Assembly: GCA_030537895.1 (NCBI GenBank)
Contig: JAUNVA010000007.1
Coordinates: forward strand, 44,957 to 108,956
Source of the DNA: Bowdeniella nasicola
Lineage (GTDB): Bacteria > Actinomycetota > Actinomycetes > Actinomycetales > Actinomycetaceae
Direction of reading: 5' to 3'
Length of the DNA stretch: 64,000 nt
The notes below the pieces were generated by a model. The model saw only the letters and a program-made list of their open reading frames with translations. It was not told the DNA's origin and did no database searches. A program made the position numbers and the translations under genes. Below are positions 1 to 9,122 of this stretch, one piece after another (the stretch's first letter is position 1; every line of letters begins with the position of its first letter).

Positions 1-362
1 TCCGCAAGGACGTGATGCGGACCTTCTCGCCGGGCGGCATGTTCGAGCAGGATGACGCCGAGAACTGGGACGAGATGCAGCGTATCTTGCGCGGGCACAT
101 GGCCCGGCAGAACAAGTTCACCTACCACATGCGCGGCAAGCCGCCCGTCGCGGACGAGGACGGCTACCCCGGCGGTTCTTCGGCCCACGTCTATTCCGAC
201 AACGCGGCCCTCAACATGTATGGCTTCTACCGCGACCTCATGAGTGGGGCCAGCTGGGAAGAGCTGAAGAAGATGCGCTCTGGCACGCCTGAAATCGCCG
301 ACGCCTACGGCGATGACGGCCAGGTGCTTCCCGAGATCCTCGACACCGTCGGCCAGAACTAG
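1..362 (+). CDS. Aromatic ring-hydroxylating dioxygenase alpha subunit, C-terminal fragment
   Basis: Only the last ~120 residues are present; the reading frame is open to the window edge, so the Rieske domain and most of the catalytic domain lie upstream. The visible part contains RTFSPGGMFEQDDAENW followed by a YPGG...VYSDNAALNMYGFYRDLM region, which matches the end of biphenyl/naphthalene-type oxygenase large subunits, where the iron-ligand Asp region and the C-terminal helices lie. The enzyme would add both atoms of O2 to an aromatic ring together with the beta subunit encoded 11 bases downstream. Substrate cannot be told from this fragment. Ferredoxin and reductase partners are not seen in the window. 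Confidence 0.88.
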   Translation, partial: RKDVMRTFSPGGMFEQDDAENWDEMQRILRGHMARQNKFTYHMRGKPPVADEDGYPGGSSAHVYSDNAALNMYGFYRDLMSGASWEELKKMRSGTPEIADAYGDDGQVLPEILDTVGQN

Positions 363-373
363 GAGAGACCGCC

Positions 374-994
374 ATGCACATGCACGCCCATGACGACATC
401 GAAGCCGAAGACAATTCCACCGGTGACGCTCACGCCACCCCGCTGGTGAGCGGAGATATCGAGCGTTCGCTCGCCCGCTTCTTGTACAACGAGGCCGAGA
501 TGGTCGATGACCTGCGCTGGGATGACTGGCTCACGATGCTGCACGAGGATCTCTACTACTGGGGACCGGTGCGAGAGAACCGCGTCTACCGCGAGCGTAA
601 GTTCGACACCTACGAGAAGGGCACCTCCGTCTACTTCGAGGAGTCCTACGAGTACATGCGCCAGCGCGTCTTCCGCCTGCAGACCTCCAAGGCCTGGGCT
701 GAGGAGCCGGCCTCCCGCTCGCGCCACATCATCTCGAACATTCGCGTGGATGCCGTCGCCGAAAACGACCCGGACCTGCGCGAGTGTCTGCGGGGTCTTG
801 AGGCCTACCGGGTGAAGTCCAACATCTTCGTCTACCGCACTCGCGGGGAACGCGACGAGGACCACATCACCGCCGAACGCCGCGACATCATCGTGCGCGA
901 CGACGGTGGCCCGTGGGGCTGGAAGCTCGCCGAACGGGAACTGCGCTTCGACATGGCGACGATTCTCGTGAAGAACCTGTCGCTGTTCTACTAG
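374..994 (+). CDS. Aromatic ring-hydroxylating dioxygenase beta subunit
   Basis: The 206-residue protein fits the small subunit of Rieske non-heme iron oxygenases (cone-shaped SnoaL/scytalone-dehydratase-like fold): an N-terminal FLYNEAEMVDDLRWDDWLTML segment, a central SRHIISNIRV strand and a terminal R-x-L-R-FD...LSLFY strand pair. It is structural, packing against the alpha subunit in an alpha3beta3 hexamer. The start has AGGAGAG five bases upstream; a His/Met-rich, Asp/Glu-rich leader of about 25 residues makes it slightly longer than the usual 180-190 residues. It is cotranscribed with the alpha gene and the VOC gene. Confidence 0.9.
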   Translation: MHMHAHDDIEAEDNSTGDAHATPLVSGDIERSLARFLYNEAEMVDDLRWDDWLTMLHEDLYYWGPVRENRVYRERKFDTYEKGTSVYFEESYEYMRQRVFRLQTSKAWAEEPASRSRHIISNIRVDAVAENDPDLRECLRGLEAYRVKSNIFVYRTRGERDEDHITAERRDIIVRDDGGPWGWKLAERELRFDMATILVKNLSLFY

Positions 995-1003
995 GGGGAA
1001 GCC

Positions 1004-2053
1004 GTGAAGACCACCAAACTGAACCGAATCGGCGTCGTCGTTCGCGACCTTGAAGAGGCGATGAGCGAATACTCCCGCATCCTGGGGATCGACACCTGGC
1101 AGGTGAATGACTTTGATGGCCGTCTCGAGAACTGCCGCTCGCACGGACGCATCTCGGCCGGTTCCTACCGCAGCGCACGCGGAACCACGTCCTTTGCGGG
1201 CGAGGTGCCGTTCGAACTCGTGCAGCCGACGGACGGGGAGACGCCGTTCAAAGAATTCTTGCTCACCAAAGGTGAGGGGATCTGCTTCCTGTCGGTCCTG
1301 GTGGACGACGCCACCGGCATCGAGGAGCACGTGACGAGTGCGGGCCTCACGGAGGCGCACACACATCGGATCGATGACGAGGTGACGCGTACCTTCTACG
1401 ACACGCGCCCCCTGCTGGGCGGATATCTCGTGGAATACACGGCGACGACGGGCCTACCGGGCGCCCGCGAGGTCACGCTCGATGGCGCAAGCCTACGCGG
1501 CGGACGGGACCCGCTGCCGATGTCGGAGGTCATGCACTTCGGTGTCCTCGTGGACGATGTCATGGCGGCCCTGCCCTACTACCGCGACGTCTTCGGGATC
1601 GAGACCTTTGACATGAAGACGTGGCAGCACGAATTCGGCCGTCTGGACGATCCGATCTACCGGGGGGCACACGAGTCGACGGGCTATTTCACGGCCCAGG
1701 GGTTCGTTGGCGATTTCGGTTTCGAGATTATCCAGGTGAACTACGGGGACTGTCACTACAATCGCGAGTTCACGGACCAGCGTGGCGCCGGCATCCACCA
1801 CATCTTCGGATGGATGACGCGCGATGAGGGCGAGTGGGGGGACACGTGCGCACGCGCCGAGGACCTCGGCGTGCCCCTGTGCATGGGTTCCGACCTGCGA
1901 GGCGGCGCGGCTGCGTTCGGCTACTGGGATACGTTCTGGGAGCTGAAGGGCTACCTGGTCGAGGGGGTCATCCGGCGTCGTCAGCCGGATGAGCGCTTCG
2001 CGAACCCCGACTGGACCGTCGATTTCACCACCCTGGAGGGAAGGGCACGGTGA
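1004..2053 (+). CDS. Double VOC-domain protein (extradiol dioxygenase/glyoxalase superfamily)
   Basis: This 349-residue protein begins at GTG with GGGGGAA just upstream. It has two vicinal-oxygen-chelate domains, about residues 5-135 and 172-325. The second keeps a likely metal set: His178 in MHFGVLVDD, Glu near 240 in GFEIIQV, His near 264 in GIHHIFG and Glu near 317 in GYLVEG. In the first domain the corresponding His positions are Asn and Cys, so it looks non-metal-binding. By context it could be a ring-cleavage dioxygenase, isomerase or lyase acting on the diol made by the upstream oxygenase; the exact reaction is not known. It overlaps the next gene by four bases (GTGA). Confidence 0.75.
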   Translation: MKTTKLNRIGVVVRDLEEAMSEYSRILGIDTWQVNDFDGRLENCRSHGRISAGSYRSARGTTSFAGEVPFELVQPTDGETPFKEFLLTKGEGICFLSVLVDDATGIEEHVTSAGLTEAHTHRIDDEVTRTFYDTRPLLGGYLVEYTATTGLPGAREVTLDGASLRGGRDPLPMSEVMHFGVLVDDVMAALPYYRDVFGIETFDMKTWQHEFGRLDDPIYRGAHESTGYFTAQGFVGDFGFEIIQVNYGDCHYNREFTDQRGAGIHHIFGWMTRDEGEWGDTCARAEDLGVPLCMGSDLRGGAAAFGYWDTFWELKGYLVEGVIRRRQPDERFANPDWTVDFTTLEGRAR

Positions 2054-2778
2054 GTCTGCGAATCCTGCACGAGTTCTCCAACCTCGATCTCCTTGACGAC
2101 CTCACCCGCGAGGCCGCGGCCCTCCGCGGGGAGGAGAACTGCCTCTCAGCGGAGGTCTACCGCGCCATGGGGGGCGAGGAGCACGGCGCTCTCACGCTCA
2201 TCTGGCGCGATGAGGTGAGCTATTGGGCACTGTGGGACCGGGTGCTGACCGGGGCGTACCCCCACCTTGGTTCCCTCGCCCGCTCCGGCGCGATCTCCGG
2301 GGAGTTCTACACCCGCGCCCCCTACCGCCTCAGCGGGGGCCGCTGGGTTCCCGAGTCCGACGCTGAGACGGGCCGCCGGATCGTCTGGCCCGCGCGCGGA
2401 GCCGTGCGGATCATCATCCAAGGGGCCTACGAGACCAGCGCGGACATGGCGGACCTCACTCGCCTCGAAGTTGAGGAGACACGTCGGGAACACGGCTGCC
2501 TCGCCTATGCGTGGATGGCGAACGTGGAACTTGCCGACCACCTCATGCTCGTTGAGCTGTGGGAGGACCAAGAGATCTACGATCACCACTGGGAGATCCG
2601 CACTCAGACGGCGGATTTCCGTGGAAACTCGGGCCGTAGCCCGCGTACGCCCGAGCGGGGGCTCGCGACTCGCGAGTTCTACCGGCACGAGGCCTTCACT
2701 CATCTCTACGACCGCTGGCAGCCAGCCCGCGTCGAGGACTACTCCGCGACCGTCGTGTGGGGCCCTCCTGTGGACTAG
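2050..2778 (+). CDS. Double antibiotic-biosynthesis-monooxygenase-like (ABM) protein
   Basis: The 242-residue protein starts at a GTG that overlaps the stop of the VOC gene, implying translational coupling. It shows two ferredoxin-like ABM repeats: residues ~1-95 (RILHEFSNLD... LTLIWRDEVSYWALWDRV) and ~115-215 (AVRIIIQGAYETSADMADL... MLVELWEDQEIYDHHW). ABM domains form dimeric alpha-beta barrels and are found in cofactor-free quinone-forming monooxygenases, heme oxygenases and small isomerases. Two repeats in one chain would make an internal pseudo-dimer. The function is inferred only from being the last gene of an aromatic oxygenase operon. Confidence 0.6.
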   Translation: MSLRILHEFSNLDLLDDLTREAAALRGEENCLSAEVYRAMGGEEHGALTLIWRDEVSYWALWDRVLTGAYPHLGSLARSGAISGEFYTRAPYRLSGGRWVPESDAETGRRIVWPARGAVRIIIQGAYETSADMADLTRLEVEETRREHGCLAYAWMANVELADHLMLVELWEDQEIYDHHWEIRTQTADFRGNSGRSPRTPERGLATREFYRHEAFTHLYDRWQPARVEDYSATVVWGPPVD

Positions 2779-2803
2779 TGCGTTCGGGTCGTGCAGGGAC
2801 GAG

Positions 2804-2843
2804 ACACCGGTGGGGCGCCACAACTATGGCGCCCCACCGGTGT
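2804..2843. terminator. Bidirectional hairpin terminator
   Basis: A perfect 17-bp inverted repeat (ACACCGGTGGGGCGCCA and its complement) with a six-base loop lies between two convergent genes. It has no long T-run, but its position and stability suit a terminator for both the dioxygenase operon and the transporter gene. Confidence 0.85.
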
Positions 2844-2850
2844 TGCGTGC

Positions 2851-3903
2851 CTAGTCCTCGTTGACGGGCCGGGAGCGGAAGAACGCCGCGAGCATGGCAC
2901 CCGAGAGGTTGTGCCACACGGAGAACACCGCGCCGGGCAGCGCCGCGACGGGGCTCACGAACGTGGCTGCGAGGGTCGTGGCAAGTCCCGAGTTCTGCAT
3001 GCCCACTTCGACGGCGGTCGCGCGACACGCGGTCTCGCGCTGCTTGAAGGCGCGGGCAAGCCCGTAGCCGAGTGCGTAGCCGAGGCCGTTGTGCACGATC
3101 ACGGCCACCATGATGAGACCGGCGGCGGCTGCGATCTTGTCGGCCGAACCGGCGACGACGGCCATCACAACGCCGGTGATGCCGGCAACGGACACCCATG
3201 GCAGGAAGGGCAGAATCGCGCGTACGAAAGCCGGTAGGACGAGCCGCAACACGAGGCCGGCGACGACGGGTACCAGCACCATCTTCACGATCGACATGGC
3301 CATCTCGGTACCGGAGACGTCCATGCGCTGCCCGGCCAGCCACAGCGCGACGAGCGGGGTGAGCAGCGGGGCGAGCAGTGTCGAGATGGAGGTCATCGTG
3401 ACGGACAGCGCGACGTCGCCCTTCGCGAGGTAGGTCACGACGTTCGAAGAGGTGCCGCCGGGCGCGCAGCCGACCAGGATCACGCCGACGGCGAGTTCGG
3501 GCGGCAGCCCGAGAGCCGCTGCGATGGCCCAGCCGAGCAGGGGCATGATGACGTACTGGGCGACGACACCGAGCAGAACTGGCAGTGGCCGCTTCACCAC
3601 CAGCACAAAATCCGGCGGTGTGAGTGTAAGCCCCATGGCAAACATGATGATGCCGAGCATCGTGGGCACCCACGGGCCGAGCGCCGGCGCGATCGGACCG
3701 GGAACGAGGTAGGCGATGACGGCCCCGAGGATGACGAGGAGGGGGAAGGCCGTCACAGCGACGCGTGCGCTGCGCTCTTCGCGGGGATCAGTCTCGACGG
3801 AAGGGACCTGAGGGGTTCCGCTGGTATTCATGAGGCTTGATTGTGGCGACCTCGTCTCCTCCCCGTCTCCTCCTTCCGCACTGTGAGACTGCGCGCCCAC
3901 CAT
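2851..3903 (-). CDS. Bile acid:sodium symporter (BASS) family transporter
   Basis: A 350-residue membrane protein with about nine to ten hydrophobic helices. It carries BASS hallmarks: GCAPGGTSSNVVTYLAKGD (sodium-binding crossover region) and a second conserved segment VEVGMQNSGLA. Family members carry organic anions (bile acids, pantoate, pyruvate, sulfonated or aromatic acids) with sodium. The listed start has AGAGGTG six bases upstream; Met25 is an alternative that would remove a charged, disordered leader. It is convergent to the aromatic oxygenase operon, so uptake of an aromatic acid is a possibility but not shown. Confidence 0.85.
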   Translation of the reverse strand: MVGAQSHSAEGGDGEETRSPQSSLMNTSGTPQVPSVETDPREERSARVAVTAFPLLVILGAVIAYLVPGPIAPALGPWVPTMLGIIMFAMGLTLTPPDFVLVVKRPLPVLLGVVAQYVIMPLLGWAIAAALGLPPELAVGVILVGCAPGGTSSNVVTYLAKGDVALSVTMTSISTLLAPLLTPLVALWLAGQRMDVSGTEMAMSIVKMVLVPVVAGLVLRLVLPAFVRAILPFLPWVSVAGITGVVMAVVAGSADKIAAAAGLIMVAVIVHNGLGYALGYGLARAFKQRETACRATAVEVGMQNSGLATTLAATFVSPVAALPGAVFSVWHNLSGAMLAAFFRSRPVNED

Positions 3904-4075
3904 TCAGCGCACCTCTCAACGTGAGTGATACCCCTTGGCGCCTCCCGTGTACACGAGACCGTCGGTCATCGTGTTGATAGCCCGTCCCTGAGATGCGCGC
4001 GCCACAGGTGAACGGTGGCCTCCGGCACGCGGCCCACCCCATCCCCGGTTTGACCGCGGTGGCATACTCGAAGCG

Positions 4076-7000
4076 ATGTCCGAAACCCCCCGCCACCGTC
4101 CCTCTCGCCGCGCGCGCAGTGCGCACTCGCGAGGCGGCGACCACCCGCGGCGGCGCGGGGGTGACCGTCCCGACGCCACGGGGAGCGGGCGGAAGTCGAG
4201 GCGTGGCAAGCGGACCTCAGCGCGGGCTAAGCGGCGCGCGTTTCGCCCCTTCACCACGGAACAGCTCGAGGCACGCCGCGCCGCCGTCCCGCGGATTACC
4301 TACCCGGCCGAACTGCCCGTCACGGCACGCAGAGACGACCTCCTCGCCGCCATCCGCGACCACCAGGTGGTGATCGTCGCGGGGGCGACGGGTTCTGGCA
4401 AAACCACCCAAATCCCAAAAATCTGCCTGGAGCTGGGGCGGGGTATCACCGGGATGATTGGGCACACCCAGCCGCGCCGGATCGCAGCCCGGACCGTGGC
4501 CGAACGCATCGCGAGTGAGCTCGGGCAAAAGCTCGGGGACACGATCGGCTACCAGGTGCGCTTCACCGAGGAGGTGTCGAGCGGAACCCTGGTGAAGCTC
4601 ATGACCGACGGCATCTTGCTGGCGGAGATCCAGTCCGACCCGGACTTGAAACGCTACGACACGATCATCATTGATGAAGCACACGAGCGCAGCCTCAACA
4701 TTGATTTCCTGCTCGGCTACCTCACGCGCCTCCTGCCACGCCGCCCCGACCTGAAACTCATCATCACGTCCGCGACCATCGACTCCGAACGCTTCGCCCG
4801 CCACTTTGCGCAAATCCGGCCGGCACTACCCGCGAGGCGCACGCGCCCCGAGACTACCTCGAGCACCCCATCAGACGAGGGGGCCGACGACGAGACCGTC
4901 CCCGCCCCCATCATCGAGGTCTCGGGACGCACCTACCCGGTGGAGATCCGCTACCGCCCACTCGTGCGGGAGCCCGACGAGGAAGGCGAACACGAGGAGA
5001 GCATCGACCAGGTCACCGGTATCTGCGAGGCCGTCACCGAACTGCTGGGCGAAGGTCCCGGCGACATCCTCGTCTTCCTCGCGGGCGAGGCCGATATCCG
5101 CGACGCCGATGCGGCCCTGGCCGACCTTCTTGGGCCGCGTTATATTCGAGCAGGCCGAGCGAAGGATCGGGGCCGCCATCCCCAGGGCGTGGAAGTTGTC
5201 CCCCTCTACGCGCGCCTGTCGGCCGCCGAACAGCACCGTATTTTCGAGCCACACCCGACCCGACGGATTGTGCTTGCCACGAACGTCGCGGAGACTTCGC
5301 TCACGGTGCCGGGCATCCGCTACGTCGTCGACCCGGGCAACGCCCGGATTTCTCGCTTCTCCACCCGCACGAAGGTGCAACGCCTCCCCATTGAACCAAT
5401 CAGCCAGGCGAGTGCAAACCAGCGCTCGGGGCGGTGCGGGCGCGTCGCGGACGGGATCGCAATCCGCCTGTACTCGCAGGAAGATTTCGCCTCCCGGCCC
5501 GAATACACCGAACCGGAGATCCTCCGCACCTCGCTGGCGGCCGTGATCTTGCAGATGGCCTCCCTCGGACTCGGACGCGTCGCCGATTTCCCGTTCGTCG
5601 ACCCGCCGGACGCGAAGGCGGTGCGCGACGGCGTCCAGCAACTCACCGAAATCGGCGCGCTCGCTGACGGCACCCCCGGTTCACCCGCGCGCCTCACGCC
5701 CATCGGCCGCCAGCTCGCGCGCCTACCGATCGATCCGAGGCTCGGACGGATGGTCCTCGAGGCGAAGCGCCTCGGATGCGCCTCCGAAATCATCGTGATC
5801 GTGGCGGCCCTGTCCTGTCAGGACGTGCGCGAACGCCCCGCCGAAAAGCGGGATGCGGCCGACGCCGCACACCTACGGTTTACGGACCCTACCTCTGACT
5901 TTCTGGCTTATCTGAACCTGTGGCGTTACCTGCGCACCCAGCAGCAGCTGCTCGGCTCCTCCGCATTCCGGCGCCTGTGCCGCGCCGAGTTCCTGAACTA
6001 CCTGCGCCTGCGCGAATGGCAGGACGTGGTGCGCCAGCTTTCCCAACTCGCCCGTCCCCTCGGCCTGCGCCTGCACCCCCTCGCTCTGCCAAGTTCGCGA
6101 GACATTATTGAAGCCGGAGGCGATGTGGCAAAGGCCAGTGCTGCGACAACCGCCGCACACCACACGGCGAACGTGGACACGATCCACCAGTCGCTGCTCG
6201 TCGGTCTGCTCTCAAACCTCGGCTCGTGGGACGAACGTCGCCGCGACTACCAGGGTGCACGCGGCACCCGGTTCGTCGTCTGGCCGGGCTCGGGCCTCGC
6301 CCGTAAGAAACACGACTGGGTGATGGCTGCCGAACTCGTTCAGACCTCGCGCCTGTTTGCCCGGACCGTCGCGGCGATCGACCCGGCCTGGGTGGAGGAA
6401 GCGGGTGCCCACCTCATCACGCGGCAGTACTCGGAACCCTTCTGGTCAGCCAAACGTGGCGTCGCGATGATCCACGAGAAGGTGATGCTCTACGGCCTGA
6501 CCCTCGTCGCCGATCGGCTCGTACCCCTGACGCGCGCGGGCGGGGAAACCTCCCGGATCGTCGCCCGCGAGATGTTCATCGACAACGCCCTCGTGGGCGG
6601 AGACTGGCGCACCTTCCACGCCTTCGACAAACACAACCGGGAGGCGCTTCGCGAGGCGCGCGCCTTCGCTGAACGCACCCGCCGCCAGGACCTTCTTGCC
6701 GATGAGGCCGCGCGGGCGGCCTTCTTCGCCGACCGGATCCCGCCAGACATCACCTCGGCGCGGCATTTTGATGCGTGGTGGAAGCGCGAGCGACGCGAAC
6801 GCCCCCATCTTCTCGACTATCCACGTGAGCTCCTGTTGCCAGACCTCGATGACGTCGAGGAGGCCGATTTCCCCGAGACGTGGACGCAGGGCGACATCAC
6901 GGTGCCGCTCAGCTACGAGTTCCGACCGGGGACACGCACGGACGGAATCACTGTCACGGTACCGGCCGCGGTCCTCGGCCGGCTACACCCCGCGGCATTC

Positions 7001-8425
7001 ACCTGGGTGGTGCCGGGACTGTGGGAGGAACTGTGCGTCGCCGCGATCCGGGCCCTACCCAAACACCTCCGCAAACACCTCGTTCCCGCTCCCGCGACGG
7101 CCCACACGATCCATTCGCTGCTGCCCGACTGGGAGGAGATGGCGCGCGGCGTCGACGACGACGGCGCCCCCACCCCAAGCTTCTTCGCCACGTTCGCCCG
7201 CCTCGCCGAACAGGTGAGCGGCATTGAGGTCCCGGTCGAGGCTTTCGACCCGGATCGCCTGCCACCCCACCTGCGCGTCCTCTTCCGCGTGGTGGGGCCA
7301 CACGGTGGCGTGCTCGCCGAGGGGACGGATCTCGCGGCCCTGCAGCGCGAACTCGCTCCCGCCAGCCGCCAGGCCGTCGCCTCCGCGGTGCGGGCCGCCT
7401 TCGCCCAACCCGAGGAGCAGGAACGTACCCGCACACCCACACGGGCCCGTCAGCCATCACCGAGCGGTCCGCAGGCCACGCCCACCGCGCCGGCAGCTCC
7501 GACACTCCGCGAGGAACTCGGCCTCACCGACTGGCCCGTCGACCACCCCCAGCTCCCCTCCCGCGTCGAGACGACAACGCAGGGCATGACGGTGCGCGGC
7601 TATCCCGCGCTCGTCGCCGCGGGCCCGGTACCGGGCCACCCGTATTCGGCGAACCTCAGAATCCTCACCGATGCGGGTGAGCAGGCCGCCCGGCACGCGG
7701 CCGGGGTCGTACGGCTCGTTGCGGCGCGCACGCTCCTGCCGACGGCGCGGATCACCTCGCGGTGGTCCGGCACCCAGGCGCTCACGCTCGGGGCGAGCCC
7801 GCACCGCTCCACCGATGCCCTGGTTGCCGACGCTCACCTCGCAGCTGTGAAGCACCTGGTCGAGACCGCGCCGCCCGCGGTCGACGGCTCCCCCATGAAC
7901 GTGACGGACTTTGAGGCGCTCGTCTCCGTCGTGCGCGACGCGGTCGAGGACGAGGTGTATGCCACCCTCGGCGTCGTCGTCGACATCCTCGAGGCGCACC
8001 GCGCCCTTGAAGCCACCGTAAAGGAGCACAGCTCCATGGCGCTGCTCCACACGATCACGGACGTGCGCGAACAGGCTGCCGATCTCATCTACCCGGGTTT
8101 CATCGCAGCAACTGGCCGGGACCGACTGCCCGACATCGTGCGCTACCTGCGCGGCGCCGCCGCCCGTCTTACCCGAGCCGCCGAGAACCCGGCCGCGGAT
8201 CAGGCCGCTGCCTGGCAAGTCACCGAAATGCAGGACGAATATGACGAGGCTGTGCGCGCGAGCGAGGCCCTGCCGATCAACCGCGCTCGCGAAGAGGGAC
8301 TCACGGAGGTGCGCTGGATGCTCGAGGAATTGCGCGTCTCCCTGTTCGCCCAGCAGCTCGGCACGCGCGGGAAGGTGAGCCCACAGCGGATTCGCCGTCG
8401 CCTGGCCCACCTCGAGGACAGCTAA
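4076..8425 (+). CDS. hrpA: ATP-dependent RNA helicase HrpA
   Basis: A 1449-residue DEAH-box helicase. An Arg-rich disordered N-terminus (residues ~1-60) precedes Walker A GATGSGKTT (~103-111), motif II DEAH (~199-202), SATID, and a second RecA domain with ATNVAETSLTVPGI and QRSGRCGR. The HA2/OB region and a long DUF3418 C-terminal part follow, as in full-length HrpA. The 1300-1450 residue length is normal for actinobacteria. There is a low-complexity Pro/Thr insert near residue 1110-1150. HrpA unwinds RNA and rescues stalled ribosomes in other bacteria. It appears to be transcribed alone or with the next gene. Confidence 0.95.
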   Translation: MSETPRHRPSRRARSAHSRGGDHPRRRGGDRPDATGSGRKSRRGKRTSARAKRRAFRPFTTEQLEARRAAVPRITYPAELPVTARRDDLLAAIRDHQVVIVAGATGSGKTTQIPKICLELGRGITGMIGHTQPRRIAARTVAERIASELGQKLGDTIGYQVRFTEEVSSGTLVKLMTDGILLAEIQSDPDLKRYDTIIIDEAHERSLNIDFLLGYLTRLLPRRPDLKLIITSATIDSERFARHFAQIRPALPARRTRPETTSSTPSDEGADDETVPAPIIEVSGRTYPVEIRYRPLVREPDEEGEHEESIDQVTGICEAVTELLGEGPGDILVFLAGEADIRDADAALADLLGPRYIRAGRAKDRGRHPQGVEVVPLYARLSAAEQHRIFEPHPTRRIVLATNVAETSLTVPGIRYVVDPGNARISRFSTRTKVQRLPIEPISQASANQRSGRCGRVADGIAIRLYSQEDFASRPEYTEPEILRTSLAAVILQMASLGLGRVADFPFVDPPDAKAVRDGVQQLTEIGALADGTPGSPARLTPIGRQLARLPIDPRLGRMVLEAKRLGCASEIIVIVAALSCQDVRERPAEKRDAADAAHLRFTDPTSDFLAYLNLWRYLRTQQQLLGSSAFRRLCRAEFLNYLRLREWQDVVRQLSQLARPLGLRLHPLALPSSRDIIEAGGDVAKASAATTAAHHTANVDTIHQSLLVGLLSNLGSWDERRRDYQGARGTRFVVWPGSGLARKKHDWVMAAELVQTSRLFARTVAAIDPAWVEEAGAHLITRQYSEPFWSAKRGVAMIHEKVMLYGLTLVADRLVPLTRAGGETSRIVAREMFIDNALVGGDWRTFHAFDKHNREALREARAFAERTRRQDLLADEAARAAFFADRIPPDITSARHFDAWWKRERRERPHLLDYPRELLLPDLDDVEEADFPETWTQGDITVPLSYEFRPGTRTDGITVTVPAAVLGRLHPAAFTWVVPGLWEELCVAAIRALPKHLRKHLVPAPATAHTIHSLLPDWEEMARGVDDDGAPTPSFFATFARLAEQVSGIEVPVEAFDPDRLPPHLRVLFRVVGPHGGVLAEGTDLAALQRELAPASRQAVASAVRAAFAQPEEQERTRTPTRARQPSPSGPQATPTAPAAPTLREELGLTDWPVDHPQLPSRVETTTQGMTVRGYPALVAAGPVPGHPYSANLRILTDAGEQAARHAAGVVRLVAARTLLPTARITSRWSGTQALTLGASPHRSTDALVADAHLAAVKHLVETAPPAVDGSPMNVTDFEALVSVVRDAVEDEVYATLGVVVDILEAHRALEATVKEHSSMALLHTITDVREQAADLIYPGFIAATGRDRLPDIVRYLRGAAARLTRAAENPAADQAAAWQVTEMQDEYDEAVRASEALPINRAREEGLTEVRWMLEELRVSLFAQQLGTRGKVSPQRIRRRLAHLEDS

Positions 8426-8530
8426 GGGGGCCTCCACACTCACCCGGCGCAGCTGTCCACCGGGAGTGCGCGGTGGGCCGGCGTGCACAGGGTCCCCACT
8501 CGTGCCGGCCCCTCTCGCTACGCTGATGAC

Positions 8531-9055
8531 ATGAATCTTGCCGAGCTCGAACGCTACGCCCGCGCGCTCATGGACCGCGAGGGCCTCACCGACTGGACGT
8601 TCGGCTATGACCGCGCCCGACGGCGCGTGGGGTGCTGCCACCACGGACCACGCAAGATCACGCTGTCTCGCCACCTCATGGAGCGCTATCCGCAGGACCT
8701 CGCCCGCGAGGTCGTGATCCACGAAGTCGCCCACGCACTCGTCGGTCCCGACGTCCATCACGGGCCCGCATGGCGGGCCCAGGTGCTCCGCCTCGGCGGG
8801 ACGCCCCGGGTCACTGCCCACCCCGATGCCCCACGCCCGAACGCACGATGGCTTGGCCTGTGCGCCTGTGGCGCCACCTTCCCGCGACTCAATCGGCCTG
8901 CCGGGTGGCGCGATGTCCGCTGTGCCAGCTGTCTGGAGGCCGGTCGGGGCGGACACCTCACGTGGCGGCGGGTACCCGAGGAGTCCCCCAAGGACTCCCC
9001 CGGGGACCAGCTGCCGCTCGAATGTTCGCCCTTGCCCACGCCCCGCGCGACGTAG
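8531..9055 (+). CDS. SprT-like zinc metalloprotein
   Basis: The 174-residue product has a SprT-like core: LARALMDREGLTDWTFGYD, then the zinc-protease motif HEVAHAL (His ~64 and ~68) followed by a DVHHGPAW segment giving a third ligand. A C-terminal zinc ribbon has CAC near residue 111 and CASC near 135. Bacterial SprT proteins resemble the SPRTN DNA-protein crosslink protease, but activity has rarely been shown. ATG at this position fits the domain start; an upstream in-frame GTG would add 16 residues of poor quality. Confidence 0.82.
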   Translation: MNLAELERYARALMDREGLTDWTFGYDRARRRVGCCHHGPRKITLSRHLMERYPQDLAREVVIHEVAHALVGPDVHHGPAWRAQVLRLGGTPRVTAHPDAPRPNARWLGLCACGATFPRLNRPAGWRDVRCASCLEAGRGGHLTWRRVPEESPKDSPGDQLPLECSPLPTPRAT

Positions 9056-9122
9056 GATGACGAATAAGGCGCTGCGCGCATCGCGCTCGGTGCCGCAGTA
9101 GGGGGTTAGTACGGGAGGCGCA

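Noticed and set aside
8415..8458. Terminator formed by GGACAGCT and AGCTGTCC around the hrpA stop
   Set aside because: The arms are 28 bases apart and the loop contains no further strong pairing, so it is not called.
7457..8956. 499-codon minus-strand frame under hrpA and the SprT-like gene
   Set aside because: It spans two well-supported + strand genes; composition is that of a high-GC shadow.
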